This document shows, piece after piece, positions 11,694 through 21,334 of a stretch of 64,000 nt of DNA. Under the pieces are notes generated by a model, which worked only from the letters and a program-made list of their open reading frames with translations, ran no database searches and had not been told where the DNA came from. Origin of the DNA: Frigoribacterium faeni (GTDB taxonomy: Bacteria > Actinomycetota > Actinomycetes > Actinomycetales > Microbacteriaceae); assembly GCF_011761235.1 (NCBI RefSeq), contig NZ_JAAOYW010000002.1, positions 1 to 64,000 of the forward strand, given 5' to 3'. The position numbers and the translations under genes were made by a program. The stretch's first letter is position 1; the number at the start of each line of letters is the position of its first letter.

Positions 11694-12297
11694 CGCGACC
11701 CGCGCCTCCTCGGCCGTCGCTCCCTCGCCGGGGTCGGCCGACGACGGGCGGGCGACCGCGCGTGCCCTCGAGGCCGTGCTCATGGTCGCCGACGAGCCGC
11801 TCTCACTGCTCGCGCTCGCGGCCGCCGTCGGGCGGCCCACCGCCGAGGTGCGCCGTGCCGTCGCCGACCTGGTCGCCGACTTCGACGGCGTCCACGGCTC
11901 GCCGCGACGCGGTTTCGAGCTGCGCGAGGTGGGCGGCGGGTGGCGGTTCTACGTGCGCGAGGAGCTCGATCCGGTGGTGCGCGATTTCGTGCTGACGGAG
12001 AACCCGTCCAGACTGTCGCAGGCGGCTCTCGAGACGCTGGCGGTCATCGCCTACAAGCAGCCCGTCACCCGCAGCAGCATCGCGCAGATCCGTGCGGTGA
12101 ACGTCGACTCGGTCGTGCGCACGCTGCTCGGCCGCGGCCTGGTCACGGAGTCGTCCACCGATCCGGAGACGGGCGCCATCACCTACGAAACGACGGACCT
12201 CTTGTTGACCCACCTCGGCATCGCCTCGCTCGACGAGCTCCCGCTGATCTCCCCGCTCCTCTCCGACGGATCCGGAGGATTCGACGATGTCATCTGA
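11683..12297 (+). CDS. scpB: Segregation and condensation protein B
   Basis: 204 residues made of two winged-helix domains. LSQAALETLAVIAYKQPVTR and IRAVNVDSVVRTLLGRGLV are the strongest family stretches. It partners ScpA in the SMC-ScpAB condensin. The N-terminal ~25 residues are low-complexity. An exact copy of the window-wide 14-mer (CGACCCGCGCCTCC) falls in that poorly constrained part at 11696. Confidence 0.92.
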   Translation: MTADATRASSAVAPSPGSADDGRATARALEAVLMVADEPLSLLALAAAVGRPTAEVRRAVADLVADFDGVHGSPRRGFELREVGGGWRFYVREELDPVVRDFVLTENPSRLSQAALETLAVIAYKQPVTRSSIAQIRAVNVDSVVRTLLGRGLVTESSTDPETGAITYETTDLLLTHLGIASLDELPLISPLLSDGSGGFDDVI

Positions 12298-14440
12298 CCA
12301 CACCCCCACCCCCGACGACCTGCCCACGGGCGAGCGCCTGCAGAAGGTCATGGCCGCCGCCGGCGTCGCCTCGCGCCGCGTCTCCGAAGACCTCATCGCG
12401 GCCGGACGCGTCACGGTGAACGGGAAGGTGGTGACCGAGGCCGGTCGCCGCATCGACCCGGACACCGACAAGGTCGTCGTCGACGGCACCGCCGTGCAGC
12501 TCGACACGACGCGCCGGTACGTCATGCTCAACAAGCCCGTCGGCGTCGTCAGCACGCTGAGCGACGAGAACGGCCGCCCCGACCTCACGCAGTTCACCTC
12601 CGACTACGAGGAGCGCCTGTTCAACGTCGGCCGCCTCGACGTCGAGACCAGCGGCCTGCTGCTGCTCACGAACGACGGCGAGCTCGCGCACGTGCTCGCG
12701 CACCCGTCGTTCGGCGTCACGAAGACCTACATCGCGAAGGTGCGCGGCGTCGTCACGCCGGCCGTGCTGACGCAGCTGCTCTCGGGCGTCGACCTCGACG
12801 ACGGCCCCATCGCGGCCGACCGGGCGGCCCTGGTCGGCGGAGGCGCGGGGCTGTCGCGCTCCGCCGACTCGTCGCTCATCGAGATCACCCTGCACTCCGG
12901 CCGCAACCGCATCGTGCGCCGCATGCTCGAGGCCGTGGGCCACCCGGTCATCGACCTAGTCCGTCGGTCGTTCGGGCCGCTGCACCTCGGCACCCTCAAG
13001 GTGGGCCACATGCGCTCGCTGAACAAGGCCGAGCTCGGCGCGATCCTCACGATCTCGCGCGACGCCTCCCCGTCGCCCCGCGTCGACGCCGCCCCCACGA
13101 TCGAGAGCCCCGACGCCCCCGTCGACGAGGCCGACGTGGTCGAGGTCGCTCTCGACGAGGACGAGGTCGAGAAGGAGTACTACGACGAGGACGACCAGGA
13201 GTACGACCCCGAGACCGACGCCCGCGACGCGCGTCGCCAGGTGCCCGGTGCCGGCCCCCGCGCCGGTGTCGGCAAGGGCGAGGCGCCCACGTCGCGACGC
13301 GCGGAGGTGCGGCGCCAGCAGGCAGGACGGCGCGAGCAGCGGGACGACCGCGGCGGGCGCCCGGAGCGGGCCGCCCGTGACGACCGTGGCGACCGTGGGG
13401 ACCGTGGCGGCTATGCCGCACGCGAGGACCGCGGTGGCTACGCGCCTCGGGCCGACCGCCCCGGGTCCGGCGCTCGCGGTGGCTACCAGGGTCGTGACGA
13501 CCGTGGTGGCTACCAGGGGCGCGACGACCGTGGTGGTCGACCTGAGCGTGGCGGGTACCAGGGCCGCGACGACCGTGGTGGCTACCAGGGGCGCGACGAC
13601 CGTGGTGGTCGGCCTGAGCGTGGCGGGTACCAGGGTCGCGACGAGCGTGGCGGTCGACCGGAGCGCGGTGGGTACCAGGGTCGCGACGACCGTGGTGGTC
13701 GACCTGAGCGCGGCGGGTACCAGGGTCGCGACGACCGCGGCGCTCGACCGGAGCGCGGCGGCTTCGTGTCGCGGGACGACCGCGGTGCGCGTCCCGACCG
13801 CGGCGGCTACGTCTCGCGTGACGACCGTGGCGGACGCCCGGAGCGTGGCGGCTACCAGGGCCGTGACGACCGCGGCGGCCGACCGGAGCGCGGCGGCGAC
13901 CGCCCCCTGAGCCCCGGCGAGGAGCGCGCCGCCGGCTACCCCAACCGCGACCTGCCGAAGGACCCGCGCACGGGACGCCCCTCGGGCGTCCGCGCCGGCG
14001 GACCCGGCCGCGGCGGCCGCGAGGACCGCAGCGCCCGCGACCGTGACGACCGGGGCGGCTTCGTCGGCCGCGACGACCGTAGTGGACGCCCGGAGCGTGG
14101 CGGGTACCAGGGTCGTGACGACCGTGGTGGTCGTCCTGAGCGCGGCGGCTTCGTCGGTCGCGACGACCGTGGTGGACGCCCTGAGCGCGGCGGGTACCAG
14201 GGTCGCGACGACCGTGGTGGCCGTCCCGAGCGCGGTGGCTTCCAGGGTCGCGATGACCGTGGTGGCCGTCCCGACCGCGGTGGCTTCCAGGGTCGCGATG
14301 ACCGTGGTGGCCGTCCCGAGCGCGGTGGCTTCCAGGGTCGTGACGACCGTGGCGGCCGTCCCGAGCGCGGCGGCGACCGTCCGTTCCGCGGCCGCCCCGA
14401 CGACGGGGGACGTGGTCCCCGCGGGGGCGGCCGGTCGTGA
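12287..14440 (+). CDS. RluB/RsuA-type rRNA pseudouridine synthase with giant RGG-like repeat tail
   Basis: 717 residues, about three times the usual RluB length. Residues ~15-60 are an S4 domain. Residues ~75-250 are the pseudouridine synthase core with catalytic Asp118 in GRLDVETSGLLLLTNDG and the later HSGRNRIVRRMLEA. From ~residue 255 the protein becomes acidic (EKEYYDEDDQEYDPE), then turns into a disordered tail built of [YF][QV][GS]RDDRG-GRPERGG units (17 copies). The core modifies 23S rRNA in the large subunit. The tail resembles RNA-binding RGG/RDR regions of helicases and is expected to bind RNA or form condensates, which is inference. It overlaps scpB by 11 bases. Confidence 0.92.
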   Translation: MSSDHTPTPDDLPTGERLQKVMAAAGVASRRVSEDLIAAGRVTVNGKVVTEAGRRIDPDTDKVVVDGTAVQLDTTRRYVMLNKPVGVVSTLSDENGRPDLTQFTSDYEERLFNVGRLDVETSGLLLLTNDGELAHVLAHPSFGVTKTYIAKVRGVVTPAVLTQLLSGVDLDDGPIAADRAALVGGGAGLSRSADSSLIEITLHSGRNRIVRRMLEAVGHPVIDLVRRSFGPLHLGTLKVGHMRSLNKAELGAILTISRDASPSPRVDAAPTIESPDAPVDEADVVEVALDEDEVEKEYYDEDDQEYDPETDARDARRQVPGAGPRAGVGKGEAPTSRRAEVRRQQAGRREQRDDRGGRPERAARDDRGDRGDRGGYAAREDRGGYAPRADRPGSGARGGYQGRDDRGGYQGRDDRGGRPERGGYQGRDDRGGYQGRDDRGGRPERGGYQGRDERGGRPERGGYQGRDDRGGRPERGGYQGRDDRGARPERGGFVSRDDRGARPDRGGYVSRDDRGGRPERGGYQGRDDRGGRPERGGDRPLSPGEERAAGYPNRDLPKDPRTGRPSGVRAGGPGRGGREDRSARDRDDRGGFVGRDDRSGRPERGGYQGRDDRGGRPERGGFVGRDDRGGRPERGGYQGRDDRGGRPERGGFQGRDDRGGRPDRGGFQGRDDRGGRPERGGFQGRDDRGGRPERGGDRPFRGRPDDGGRGPRGGGRS
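13478..14376 (+). repeat. Degenerate ~45-bp coding repeats (17 RDDRG units)
   Basis: Tandem and near-tandem units coding Y/F-Q/V-G/S-RDDRG plus GRPERGG, arranged in two blocks (ten and seven units). They are separated by a non-repetitive ~45-residue spacer containing AGYPNRDLPKDPRTGRPSG. High nucleotide identity between units makes the array prone to length change. Confidence 0.9.
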
Positions 14441-15627
14441 CCGACCCGGCCACCGCCTCCTCGGCTGACGGCGTCGTGACCGGGGCCGTCGACGCGGCCC
14501 CGGCACGCCCGGGTGCCAGCGTCGGCGACCTGGTCGGCGGCACGCGCCGTCTCGACGGGCAGGTGCGCATCGTGGGCTCGGGCCTGCTGGGCACCAGCAT
14601 CGGGCTGAGGCTGCGCGAGCACGGCGTCGACGTGATCCTCGACGACGCGTCGCCCGCGGCCCGCAGCCTCGCCGTCGACTACGGCGCGGGGCGCGTCCCC
14701 GCCGACGGCGACGCCCCCGTGCTCGTCGTCGTGGCGGTGCCGCCCGACGTCACCGCCGAGATCGTGCACCGCGAGCTCGACGCGTTCCCGGAGGCGCTGG
14801 TCACCGACGTCGCGTCGGTCAAGGTCGCCCCCCTCGACGAGCTCCGTGCCCGCGGCGCGGACGTCTCGCGCTACATCGGGTCGCACCCCATGGCGGGTCG
14901 CGAGCGCGGCGGCGCCATCTCGGCCCGGGCCGACCTCTTCATCGGGCGGCCCTGGGTCATCGCGGGCCACGACGACATCACCTACCGCCGTGCCGCGGCC
15001 GTCGAGGACCTCGCCCTCGACCTCGGCGCCACCCCGATCGAGATGACGCCCGAGGAGCACGACGCCGGGGTCGCCCTCGTCAGCCACGTGCCGCAGGTCG
15101 TGGCGAGCCTCATGGCGACGCGCCTGCGGGAGGCGACCGACGCCTCCCTGGGGCTCGCCGGCGGGGGAGTGCGCGACGTGACGCGCATCGCGGCCAGCGA
15201 CCCTGCCCTGTGGGTGCAGATCCTCGGGGCGAACGCGTCGCGCGTCGTGGGGGTGCTGCGCGAGCTGCGCGGCGACCTCGACGGCGTCATCGACGCGCTC
15301 GCCGAGCCGACGGCCCCCGGCGCTCGCCGGACGGTGGCCGAGGCCATCGGCTCGGGCAACGTCGGCGTCGCCCGGCTGCCCGGCAAGCACGGGCGGTCGA
15401 CGCCCTTCAGCTCGGTGATCGTCATGGTCGACGACACGCCGGGCCAGCTCGCCCGCCTGCTCACCGAGATCGGTGAGATCGGCGTCAACCTGGAAGACCT
15501 GCGGCTGGAGCACTCGCCCGGCGCGCAGGTGGGACTCGCGGAGGTGGCCATCGTGCCCGAACAAGAAGAACGACTCGTGACCGAGCTGGAGGGCCGCGGC
15601 TGGACCGTGGCGGGGGCGTTCGCGTGA
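14437..15627 (+). CDS. tyrA: Prephenate dehydrogenase with C-terminal ACT-like domain
   Basis: 396 residues, GTGA overlap with the pseudouridine synthase gene. After ~40 low-complexity residues comes the Rossmann motif IVGSGLLGTSIGLRLREHG, then the catalytic SHPMAGRERGG stretch. A C-terminal ACT-like region follows (VIVMVDDTPGQLARLLTEIG, ~residues 325-396), probably for tyrosine feedback. The enzyme makes 4-hydroxyphenylpyruvate from prephenate. Its insertion between rluB and cmk is a known Microbacteriaceae variation of the conserved block (from memory). Confidence 0.9.
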   Translation: MTDPATASSADGVVTGAVDAAPARPGASVGDLVGGTRRLDGQVRIVGSGLLGTSIGLRLREHGVDVILDDASPAARSLAVDYGAGRVPADGDAPVLVVVAVPPDVTAEIVHRELDAFPEALVTDVASVKVAPLDELRARGADVSRYIGSHPMAGRERGGAISARADLFIGRPWVIAGHDDITYRRAAAVEDLALDLGATPIEMTPEEHDAGVALVSHVPQVVASLMATRLREATDASLGLAGGGVRDVTRIAASDPALWVQILGANASRVVGVLRELRGDLDGVIDALAEPTAPGARRTVAEAIGSGNVGVARLPGKHGRSTPFSSVIVMVDDTPGQLARLLTEIGEIGVNLEDLRLEHSPGAQVGLAEVAIVPEQEERLVTELEGRGWTVAGAFA

Positions 15628-16442
15628 GCGGCGCGGAGGGCACGGCCGGGACCGCCGGCGCGCCCGCCGAGGTCGACGTCGAGCGCACCCCCGGCGAGCA
15701 CGGCGTCGGCGGGCCGGCCGGCGAGGCGCACACCGCCGAGCTGCGCGACCAGACCGCGGAGGCGGTGCACCGGCACGTCGTCGTGGCGGTAGACGGACCG
15801 GCCGGCAGCGGCAAGTCCAGCGTGAGCCGCGCCTCCGCCGTGGCCCTCGGCTACGACTACCAGGACACGGGCGCGGCGTACCGGGCGTTCGCCCTGCACG
15901 CGCTCGACAGCGGCGTCGACCTCGAGGACGCGGACGCGGTCGTGGGCGCGCTGCCCTCGTTCCGGTACGCGATCGAGATCGACCCGGCCCTCGCCTCCTC
16001 GGTGACCGTCGCCGGGGCCGACGTCACCGACGAGATCCGCACGCCGCGGGTCACCGGCGCGGTCAGCCACGTCGCGAAGCTGCCCGAGGTGCGGCGCTTC
16101 ATGGTCGACCTGTTCCGGCGCGTCATCGCGTCGACCGACCGGCCGGGCATCGTCACCGAGGGGCGCGACATCACCACCGTGGTGGCCCCGGACGCCGAGG
16201 TGCGCATCCTGTTGACGGCGAGCGAAGAGGCTAGGATGGCCAGGCGTTCCGCCGAGGTCACCGGGCAGTCCGCCGAGGAGACCGCTCGGCAGCTGTCGAC
16301 CCGCGACCGGCTGGACAGCAAGGTCGTCGACTTCATGACCGCCGCCGAAGGCGTGTCGACCGTCGACTCCACCCATCTCGACTTCGACCAGACGGTGCAG
16401 GCCGTGGTCGAGCTCGTGCGAGCGAGCACCACCACACGCTAG
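15624..16442 (+). CDS. cmk: Cytidylate kinase
   Basis: 272 residues including a ~50-residue acidic N-terminal extension before [16 protein letters not shown] (P-loop). The core has the CMP-binding [34 protein letters not shown] and the [12 protein letters not shown] lid region. It phosphorylates CMP and dCMP. The chosen GTG overlaps the tyrA stop (GTGA). Since most Cmk proteins begin just before the P-loop, a later start (for example GTG 15764) is possible. Confidence 0.92.
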   Translation: MSGAEGTAGTAGAPAEVDVERTPGEHGVGGPAGEAHTAELRDQTAEAVHRHVVVAVDGPAGSGKSSVSRASAVALGYDYQDTGAAYRAFALHALDSGVDLEDADAVVGALPSFRYAIEIDPALASSVTVAGADVTDEIRTPRVTGAVSHVAKLPEVRRFMVDLFRRVIASTDRPGIVTEGRDITTVVAPDAEVRILLTASEEARMARRSAEVTGQSAEETARQLSTRDRLDSKVVDFMTAAEGVSTVDSTHLDFDQTVQAVVELVRASTTTR

Positions 16443-16450
16443 GAGCCTCC

Positions 16451-17959
16451 ATGGCAGACGACGACAAGTACCCCGAGCTCGACGACCAGATGGTCGACCG
16501 CATCCAGACGATGCCCGACGAGGACGCCGACCAGCGCGCCCGGGCCCTGCGCGCCGGCCTGGCCGACTACGAGCTCGACGACGAGGACGTCGACGTCCTC
16601 GAGGGCGGCGAGTGGGACCCCGACGCCCTCACCTACGCCCCGGCGCTGCCGGTGCTCGCCATCGTCGGCCGCCCGAACGTCGGCAAGAGCGCCATGGTCA
16701 ACCGCATCCTCGGGAGGCGCGAGGCCGTCGTCGAGGACAAGCCCGGGGTCACCCGTGACCGGGTCTCGTACAAGGCCGAGTGGGGCGGACGCCGCTTCAC
16801 GCTGGTCGACACCGGCGGGTGGGAGCCCGACGCCATCGGCATCGACAGGTCCGTCGCCATGCAGGCCGAGATCGCCGTCGACCTGGCCGACGCCGTCCTC
16901 TTCGTCGTCGACGTCAACGTCGGGGCCACGGCCACCGACGAGCACGTCGTGCGCATGCTCCGTGCCTCGCACAAGCCCGTCATCCTCGTCGCCAACAAGA
17001 GCGACGACGCCCGCAAGGACCTCGAGGCCGCGTCGCTGTGGTCGCTCGGCCTCGGCGAGCCGTTCCCCGCGTCGGCCCTGCACGGCCGCAACGTCGCCGA
17101 CCTGCTCGACATGGTGATGACGAAGCTGCCGGCCGTCTCGACGGTCGCGAAGGAGGAGATCGGCGGCCCCCGCCGCGTCGCCATCCTCGGCCGCCCGAAC
17201 GTGGGCAAGAGCTCGCTGCTGAACAAGGCCGCGGGCGAGGAGCGGGTCGTCGTCAACGAGCTCGCCGGCACCACCCGCGACCCCGTCGACGAGCAGGTCG
17301 AGATCGCGGGCCGCATCTGGACCTTCGTCGACACCGCGGGCATCCGCAAGCGGGTGCACCTGCAGCAGGGCGCCGACTTCTACGCGTCGCTGCGCACCTC
17401 GGCCGCGCTCGAGAAGGCGGAGGTCGCCGTCGTCGTCATCGACGTGACCGAGCAGATCTCGACGCAGGACCTGCGCATCATCGACCTCGTGCTCGAGTCG
17501 GGCCGCGCGCTCGTGCTCGCGTTCAACAAGTGGGACCTGCTCGACGACGACCGCCGCCGCTACCTCGAGCGCGAGATCGAGCAGGACCTCGACCACGTGT
17601 CGTGGGCGCCGCGGGTCAACATCTCCGCGCGCACGGGGCGCCACCTCGAGAAGCTCGTGCCCGCCCTCGAGCTGGCCCTCGAGTCGTGGGACACCCGCAT
17701 CCCCACCGGCAAGTTCAACGCCCTGCTGGCCGAGCTCGTCGCCGAGCACCCGCACCCGCTGCGCTCGGGCAAGCAGCCGCGCATCCTGTTCGGCACCCAG
17801 GCGGCGAACCGCCCGCCGACGTTCGTGCTCTTCACGACAGGGTTCCTCGACCCGCAGTACCGCCGCTTCATCACGCGTCGCCTGCGCGAGATCTTCGGCT
17901 TCGAGGGCACGCCCATCACGGTGAACATGCGCGTCCGCGAGAAGCGCAAGCGCCCCTAG
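16451..17959 (+). CDS. der: Ribosome-assembly GTPase Der (EngA)
   Basis: 502 residues with an AGGAG ribosome site just upstream of the ATG. Two tandem GTPase domains have P-loops GRPNVGKS at residues 73-80 and 247-254, DTGGWE and DTAGIRKR switch II motifs, and NKSD and NKWD G4 motifs. A C-terminal KH-like domain follows (~390-502). An acidic ~65-residue N-terminal extension precedes the first G domain. Der is essential for 50S subunit assembly. A hairpin follows the stop, marking the end of the housekeeping operon. Confidence 0.95.
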   Translation: MADDDKYPELDDQMVDRIQTMPDEDADQRARALRAGLADYELDDEDVDVLEGGEWDPDALTYAPALPVLAIVGRPNVGKSAMVNRILGRREAVVEDKPGVTRDRVSYKAEWGGRRFTLVDTGGWEPDAIGIDRSVAMQAEIAVDLADAVLFVVDVNVGATATDEHVVRMLRASHKPVILVANKSDDARKDLEAASLWSLGLGEPFPASALHGRNVADLLDMVMTKLPAVSTVAKEEIGGPRRVAILGRPNVGKSSLLNKAAGEERVVVNELAGTTRDPVDEQVEIAGRIWTFVDTAGIRKRVHLQQGADFYASLRTSAALEKAEVAVVVIDVTEQISTQDLRIIDLVLESGRALVLAFNKWDLLDDDRRRYLEREIEQDLDHVSWAPRVNISARTGRHLEKLVPALELALESWDTRIPTGKFNALLAELVAEHPHPLRSGKQPRILFGTQAANRPPTFVLFTTGFLDPQYRRFITRRLREIFGFEGTPITVNMRVREKRKRP

Positions 17960-17983
17960 TCGTCTCTCCGACGCCCCCTGTGG

Positions 17984-18027
17984 GCAGGACGCCCGGTTGT
18001 GGATCGATTCCCGACCGGGCGTTCTGC
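17984..18027 (+). terminator. Hairpin terminator after der
   Basis: 14-bp stem (GCAGGACGCCCGGT / ACCGGGCGTTCTGC, with one G-T pair) around a 16-base loop, 25 bases after the der stop. It lacks a long T run, as is usual in high-GC actinobacteria. Confidence 0.7.
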
Positions 18028-18102
18028 ATTGCTAGTGTGATGACCACGTGCCGCATGCGACATATCGGGCGGCGTGGACGGGACACTGCGAAGGGCGGAC
18101 AG

Positions 18103-18414
18103 ATGACTGCGACGATCGACGTCGACCTCGAGGCGTTGGAGGGGATGGCGGCCGCCCTGGCGACGGCGAGCGAAGGCCTCCCGTTGTCGCACGCCCTGAC
18201 CGGCGACTGCACGTCGGTCCTCGGGTGCGGGGCGGTCGCGGCCGCCCTCAGCGAGGTCTCGCTGCACGTCGCTCGCCGAGCCGACCTCGTCGTCGAGCTG
18301 ATCGGACGGCTGGCGGCCCTGCCGGCGGAGTTCGCGGCGGGCCTGCGACTCGTCGACGAGTCCCTCGCCACGCAGGCCACGGGGGCGACGGCCGACGCCG
18401 GAGCCCGCCGGTGA
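18103..18414 (+). CDS. Small helical protein, partner of the downstream hydrolase
   Basis: 103 residues from ATG 18103 with AAGGGCGGA upstream. The protein is one long helix-rich segment (ATIDVDLEALEGMAAALATA...) with heptad-like Ala/Leu spacing and no signal peptide, about the size of WXG100/ESX-like small proteins but without a visible W-x-G. Its stop overlaps the start of the alpha/beta hydrolase (GTGA), a strong sign they work together. Function unknown; an ESX-like or chaperone role is inference from size and position. Confidence 0.75.
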   Translation: MTATIDVDLEALEGMAAALATASEGLPLSHALTGDCTSVLGCGAVAAALSEVSLHVARRADLVVELIGRLAALPAEFAAGLRLVDESLATQATGATADAGARR

Positions 18415-20213
18415 CGGTCGACGAGCTCGACCCCGGCAAGGGCGACGCGGTCGAGATCGCCCGGCTCGCACGGCTGCGCCGAGAGAAGCACGACGACCTC
18501 TGCCTCGGGCAGTTCCGGCTCGAGCAGTGCCTCGGGTGGGCCGAGACGGGGTGGCAGGCCGCCGCCGGCGAGGCGTTCCTCCGCACGGGCGGCGAGCTCG
18601 TCGCCGAGTTCGCCACCCTGCAGGACGCCATCGAGCAGCACGGCGTCGTTCTCGAGGGCTACGGCGCCGAGGTGTGCGACATCGGTGCGGTGCAGGGGCT
18701 GCTCGAGCGTCGTCGGGCCGAGATCGAGGAGGCGCTGCGCCGGTCGTCCGAGACGCTGCTGGTCATCGAGGCGGAGGCTGCCGCCCTCGGGGCGAGCTCT
18801 GCGTCGGGCGACGACGAGCACCGAGCTCACGAGCGCGAGGTGCTGCTGCGCGGCGAGGAGGCCGCCCGTGGCGAGCTCGCCCAGCTCGGGCGACAGTGGG
18901 CCGAGCTGGTCGCGCGGCGTGAGGCCGCCGACGGCGCGTGCCTGGCCGGACTCTTCGGTGCGGCGGCCCTCAGCGGGTACTCGGCGACGGCCGACGCCGC
19001 CCGCGACGTGACGACCGCCGACCAGGCGCTCCGGCTGCTCGACGGCCTCTCCGTCGTCGACGTGGCCCTGCTGTTCGAGGAGAACCCGCTGTTGTCCGAC
19101 GTCGTCCGCGAGGCCCCGCCGGAGCTCGTGCGCGAGTGGTGGGACTCGATGGCGCGGCTGCGGCCCCTCGACGGCGCCGGGCTGTCCGCCGCGCAGGAGT
19201 CGCTGGTGCTCGGGGTGCCGTGGCTGATCGGCAACCTCGACGGGGTGCCGCCGCTGGCCCGCGTCACGGCGAACGCGGTGACGGCGGCCCGGCAGGTGGT
19301 CGAGAACGAGCGGCTGATCGATCTCTTGGGGCAGCGTCCGGTCGACGACGCCCGTGGACGCGAGGCGATCGCCGACCTCGAGCGCGAGAACGTCTACCTG
19401 CGCGGTGCGACCGCGGTGCCGCCGACAGTGCAGCTCTACACGTACGACCGGGCGGCCGACCGCATCGTCGAGATGATCGGCGAGTGGGCCGGGGCTCCCG
19501 AGCGGGTGTACACGTACGTGCCGGGGACGTTCACGCAGATGAACGACTTCTACGCCGACGAAGACGCCGTGCAGGACTTCGCGCGTCGAGTGGTGACGGA
19601 CGACGGCCTGGACAGCGTGGCCTTCGTCTACAAGGACGGTCGGTTCCCTGGGGGCGGCGAGGACGTCTTCCCGGCCAGGCAGAAGAACTTCGTCGTGGGC
19701 ATGCTCGAAGCCAACTGCCCCGACACGGCCCGTGACTCGGGTGCCCGTCTCGCCTCCTTCCAGGAGGGGCTCGCCGCGGCGGGCGCCGTCCCCGGCGCCG
19801 AAGCCCCGAGGACGGTGGCCATCGGTCACAGCTGGGGCACTGCGAACGTGCTCGCGTCCGAGGTCGCGGGTGCGCGGTACGACCACGTGATCGCCCTCGC
19901 GGGAGCCGGTGCGCTCCAGGAGTGGGCGGGTGCCGAGGGCACGGAGTACGACTCGTTCCGATACGACGACGCGCTCGGTGTCGCTCAGACGACTGGGCTC
20001 GTGTACCGGCATCACAACCCGCAGTACCTCGAGGAGTTCCAGCAGTTCGAGTACGAGAGCGATGCAGACCGCGCACTGCGGTGGGACTCGCCGGGAACGG
20101 AGAGGGTGGACGCCTTGTTGACGAACCACTCCCTGGTGGCGTCTGACCATCTGGACAACCGACAGGTCTTCGCGGACCTGTTCAAAGAGCTGCGCACGGT
20201 GGACGGCCTGTGA
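18411..20213 (+). CDS. Alpha/beta hydrolase with N-terminal helical (ESX-like) domain, DUF1023 type
   Basis: 600 residues. The N-terminal ~190 residues are helical, with a GWAETGWQAAAGEAF stretch reminiscent of ESX/polymorphic-toxin N-termini. The C-terminal ~300 residues are an alpha/beta hydrolase with nucleophile elbow GHSWG (Ser ~474), preceded by FVYKDGRFPGGG and followed by ALAGAGAL. The fold and the long helical lead fit actinobacterial DUF1023 hydrolases. Substrate unknown (ester or lipid likely). No signal peptide, so export would need a specialised system. It is sandwiched between the 103-residue protein and two lipoproteins in overlapping genes. Confidence 0.8.
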   Translation: MTVDELDPGKGDAVEIARLARLRREKHDDLCLGQFRLEQCLGWAETGWQAAAGEAFLRTGGELVAEFATLQDAIEQHGVVLEGYGAEVCDIGAVQGLLERRRAEIEEALRRSSETLLVIEAEAAALGASSASGDDEHRAHEREVLLRGEEAARGELAQLGRQWAELVARREAADGACLAGLFGAAALSGYSATADAARDVTTADQALRLLDGLSVVDVALLFEENPLLSDVVREAPPELVREWWDSMARLRPLDGAGLSAAQESLVLGVPWLIGNLDGVPPLARVTANAVTAARQVVENERLIDLLGQRPVDDARGREAIADLERENVYLRGATAVPPTVQLYTYDRAADRIVEMIGEWAGAPERVYTYVPGTFTQMNDFYADEDAVQDFARRVVTDDGLDSVAFVYKDGRFPGGGEDVFPARQKNFVVGMLEANCPDTARDSGARLASFQEGLAAAGAVPGAEAPRTVAIGHSWGTANVLASEVAGARYDHVIALAGAGALQEWAGAEGTEYDSFRYDDALGVAQTTGLVYRHHNPQYLEEFQQFEYESDADRALRWDSPGTERVDALLTNHSLVASDHLDNRQVFADLFKELRTVDGL

Positions 20214-20755
20214 CCAGGGTCGTCGCCATACCCGTCGTGGCTGGCCTGCTCGTGTGTTCGTTGATCCTAGGAGGGTGTGTCGTGCGTGAACGACTGTTGG
20301 AGGAGGAGCCGGCGCATGCCGTCTCTCAGCAGACGCTGGTCGAGGTCCAGGCTGACGTGAAGGCCATCGAAGTGGAGATCGCCACGTTCGTGCCGGAGTC
20401 GCAGCGCATCGAGATCCGTGAGAAACCTGGCGGCGTCATCTCGAGCTGCGGAGCCGGAGGAACGAGCTGGGGCAGCTCGACGACGGTCGTAGCGCGTGTC
20501 GAGCCTGATCTCGCGCAGCTGAACTCAGACCTCGAGCGGTCCTGGACGCGCGCGGCTGACTTCTCGTTCGAGTTGACGACCGGTTCGACCGGTGAGCCTC
20601 GTCTGATCATCGACAGTGAGCGCCTCGGCACGTACATCGTCGAGGTGTACGCCGGCGAAGCTGACGGGGACGAACTGCGGATCCTGTCGTTCTCGACCTG
20701 CTTCGCCTACGACCCGGAACGGGACGGGCACCCCTGGGAGATCGCGGCCGAATGA
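20210..20755 (+). CDS. Lipoprotein of unknown function
   Basis: 181 residues starting GTG in a GTGA overlap with the hydrolase. The signal peptide has lipobox LILGGC (Cys ~23). The mature part is mixed alpha/beta with ISSCGAGGTSWGSSTT and no recognised domain. The coupling makes it part of the hydrolase cassette, perhaps an immunity or anchor protein if the hydrolase is an effector (inference). Confidence 0.75.
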   Translation: MTRVVAIPVVAGLLVCSLILGGCVVRERLLEEEPAHAVSQQTLVEVQADVKAIEVEIATFVPESQRIEIREKPGGVISSCGAGGTSWGSSTTVVARVEPDLAQLNSDLERSWTRAADFSFELTTGSTGEPRLIIDSERLGTYIVEVYAGEADGDELRILSFSTCFAYDPERDGHPWEIAAE

Positions 20756-20768
20756 GCAGGTCGGTCGC

Positions 20769-21293
20769 ATGATGTCCCTCGGGCCTCGAGTGTGTCGCCG
20801 TCGACGCGTCGTAGCGAGGACCGCGGCAGCTCTCGCCGCGGTCCTCCTCGCGAGCGGCTGCGCATCCGACGGGGCGGGCGCCGTGCAGCGGCGACTCGAC
20901 GACGAAACGGTCTTCCCCCTGACCAAGGAAGAGTCTCAACACCTGATCTGGGGAATCGAGAACGACGTGGTGGCGCTGCTCCCCGAGGGGACGGTCCTCG
21001 AGGTCGAGCAGGCCACGGACGACAACAGGCTGACGTGCGCGCCGGGCGCCGTCGTCTGGACCGGTCTCACGATCGCAGACACGGTCGCGCCGGCCGACGT
21101 CGACTCGTTGATCGAGGACATCCGGGCCCGCTGGGCCGATGGCACCGACCGCGCCGTCGAGGTCGAGGAGATGAGCGACGGCGATCGGGTCATCACCCTG
21201 TCCGGCGCACGCGGCGACAACTACTTCATCGAAGCATGGGGGTCGACCCTCGAGGTGCGGTCGTTCGGGCCGGGTGTCCGCAGCGACGCCTGA
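20769..21293 (+). CDS. Lipoprotein of unknown function
   Basis: 174 residues from ATG 20769 (ATG 20772 also possible). Arg-rich n-region, hydrophobic core and lipobox LLASGC. The mature domain has the same general plan as the preceding lipoprotein (acidic, GDNYFIEAWGS near the end; LTCAPGAVVWTG in the middle), so the two may be diverged duplicates. Confidence 0.75.
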   Translation: MMSLGPRVCRRRRVVARTAAALAAVLLASGCASDGAGAVQRRLDDETVFPLTKEESQHLIWGIENDVVALLPEGTVLEVEQATDDNRLTCAPGAVVWTGLTIADTVAPADVDSLIEDIRARWADGTDRAVEVEEMSDGDRVITLSGARGDNYFIEAWGSTLEVRSFGPGVRSDA

Positions 21294-21334
21294 TGATGAG
21301 CGGGGCGACGGCCGGGATGGGGCACGATGGGGGG

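Noticed and set aside
13478-14376. CRISPR-like array
   Set aside because: The repeats are in frame, coding for RDDRG units, and lack unique spacers of constant length.
13047-14600. Repetitive open frames on the minus strand over the RDDRG repeats
   Set aside because: Frame shadows of the repeat array; only the plus frame continues from a catalytic domain.
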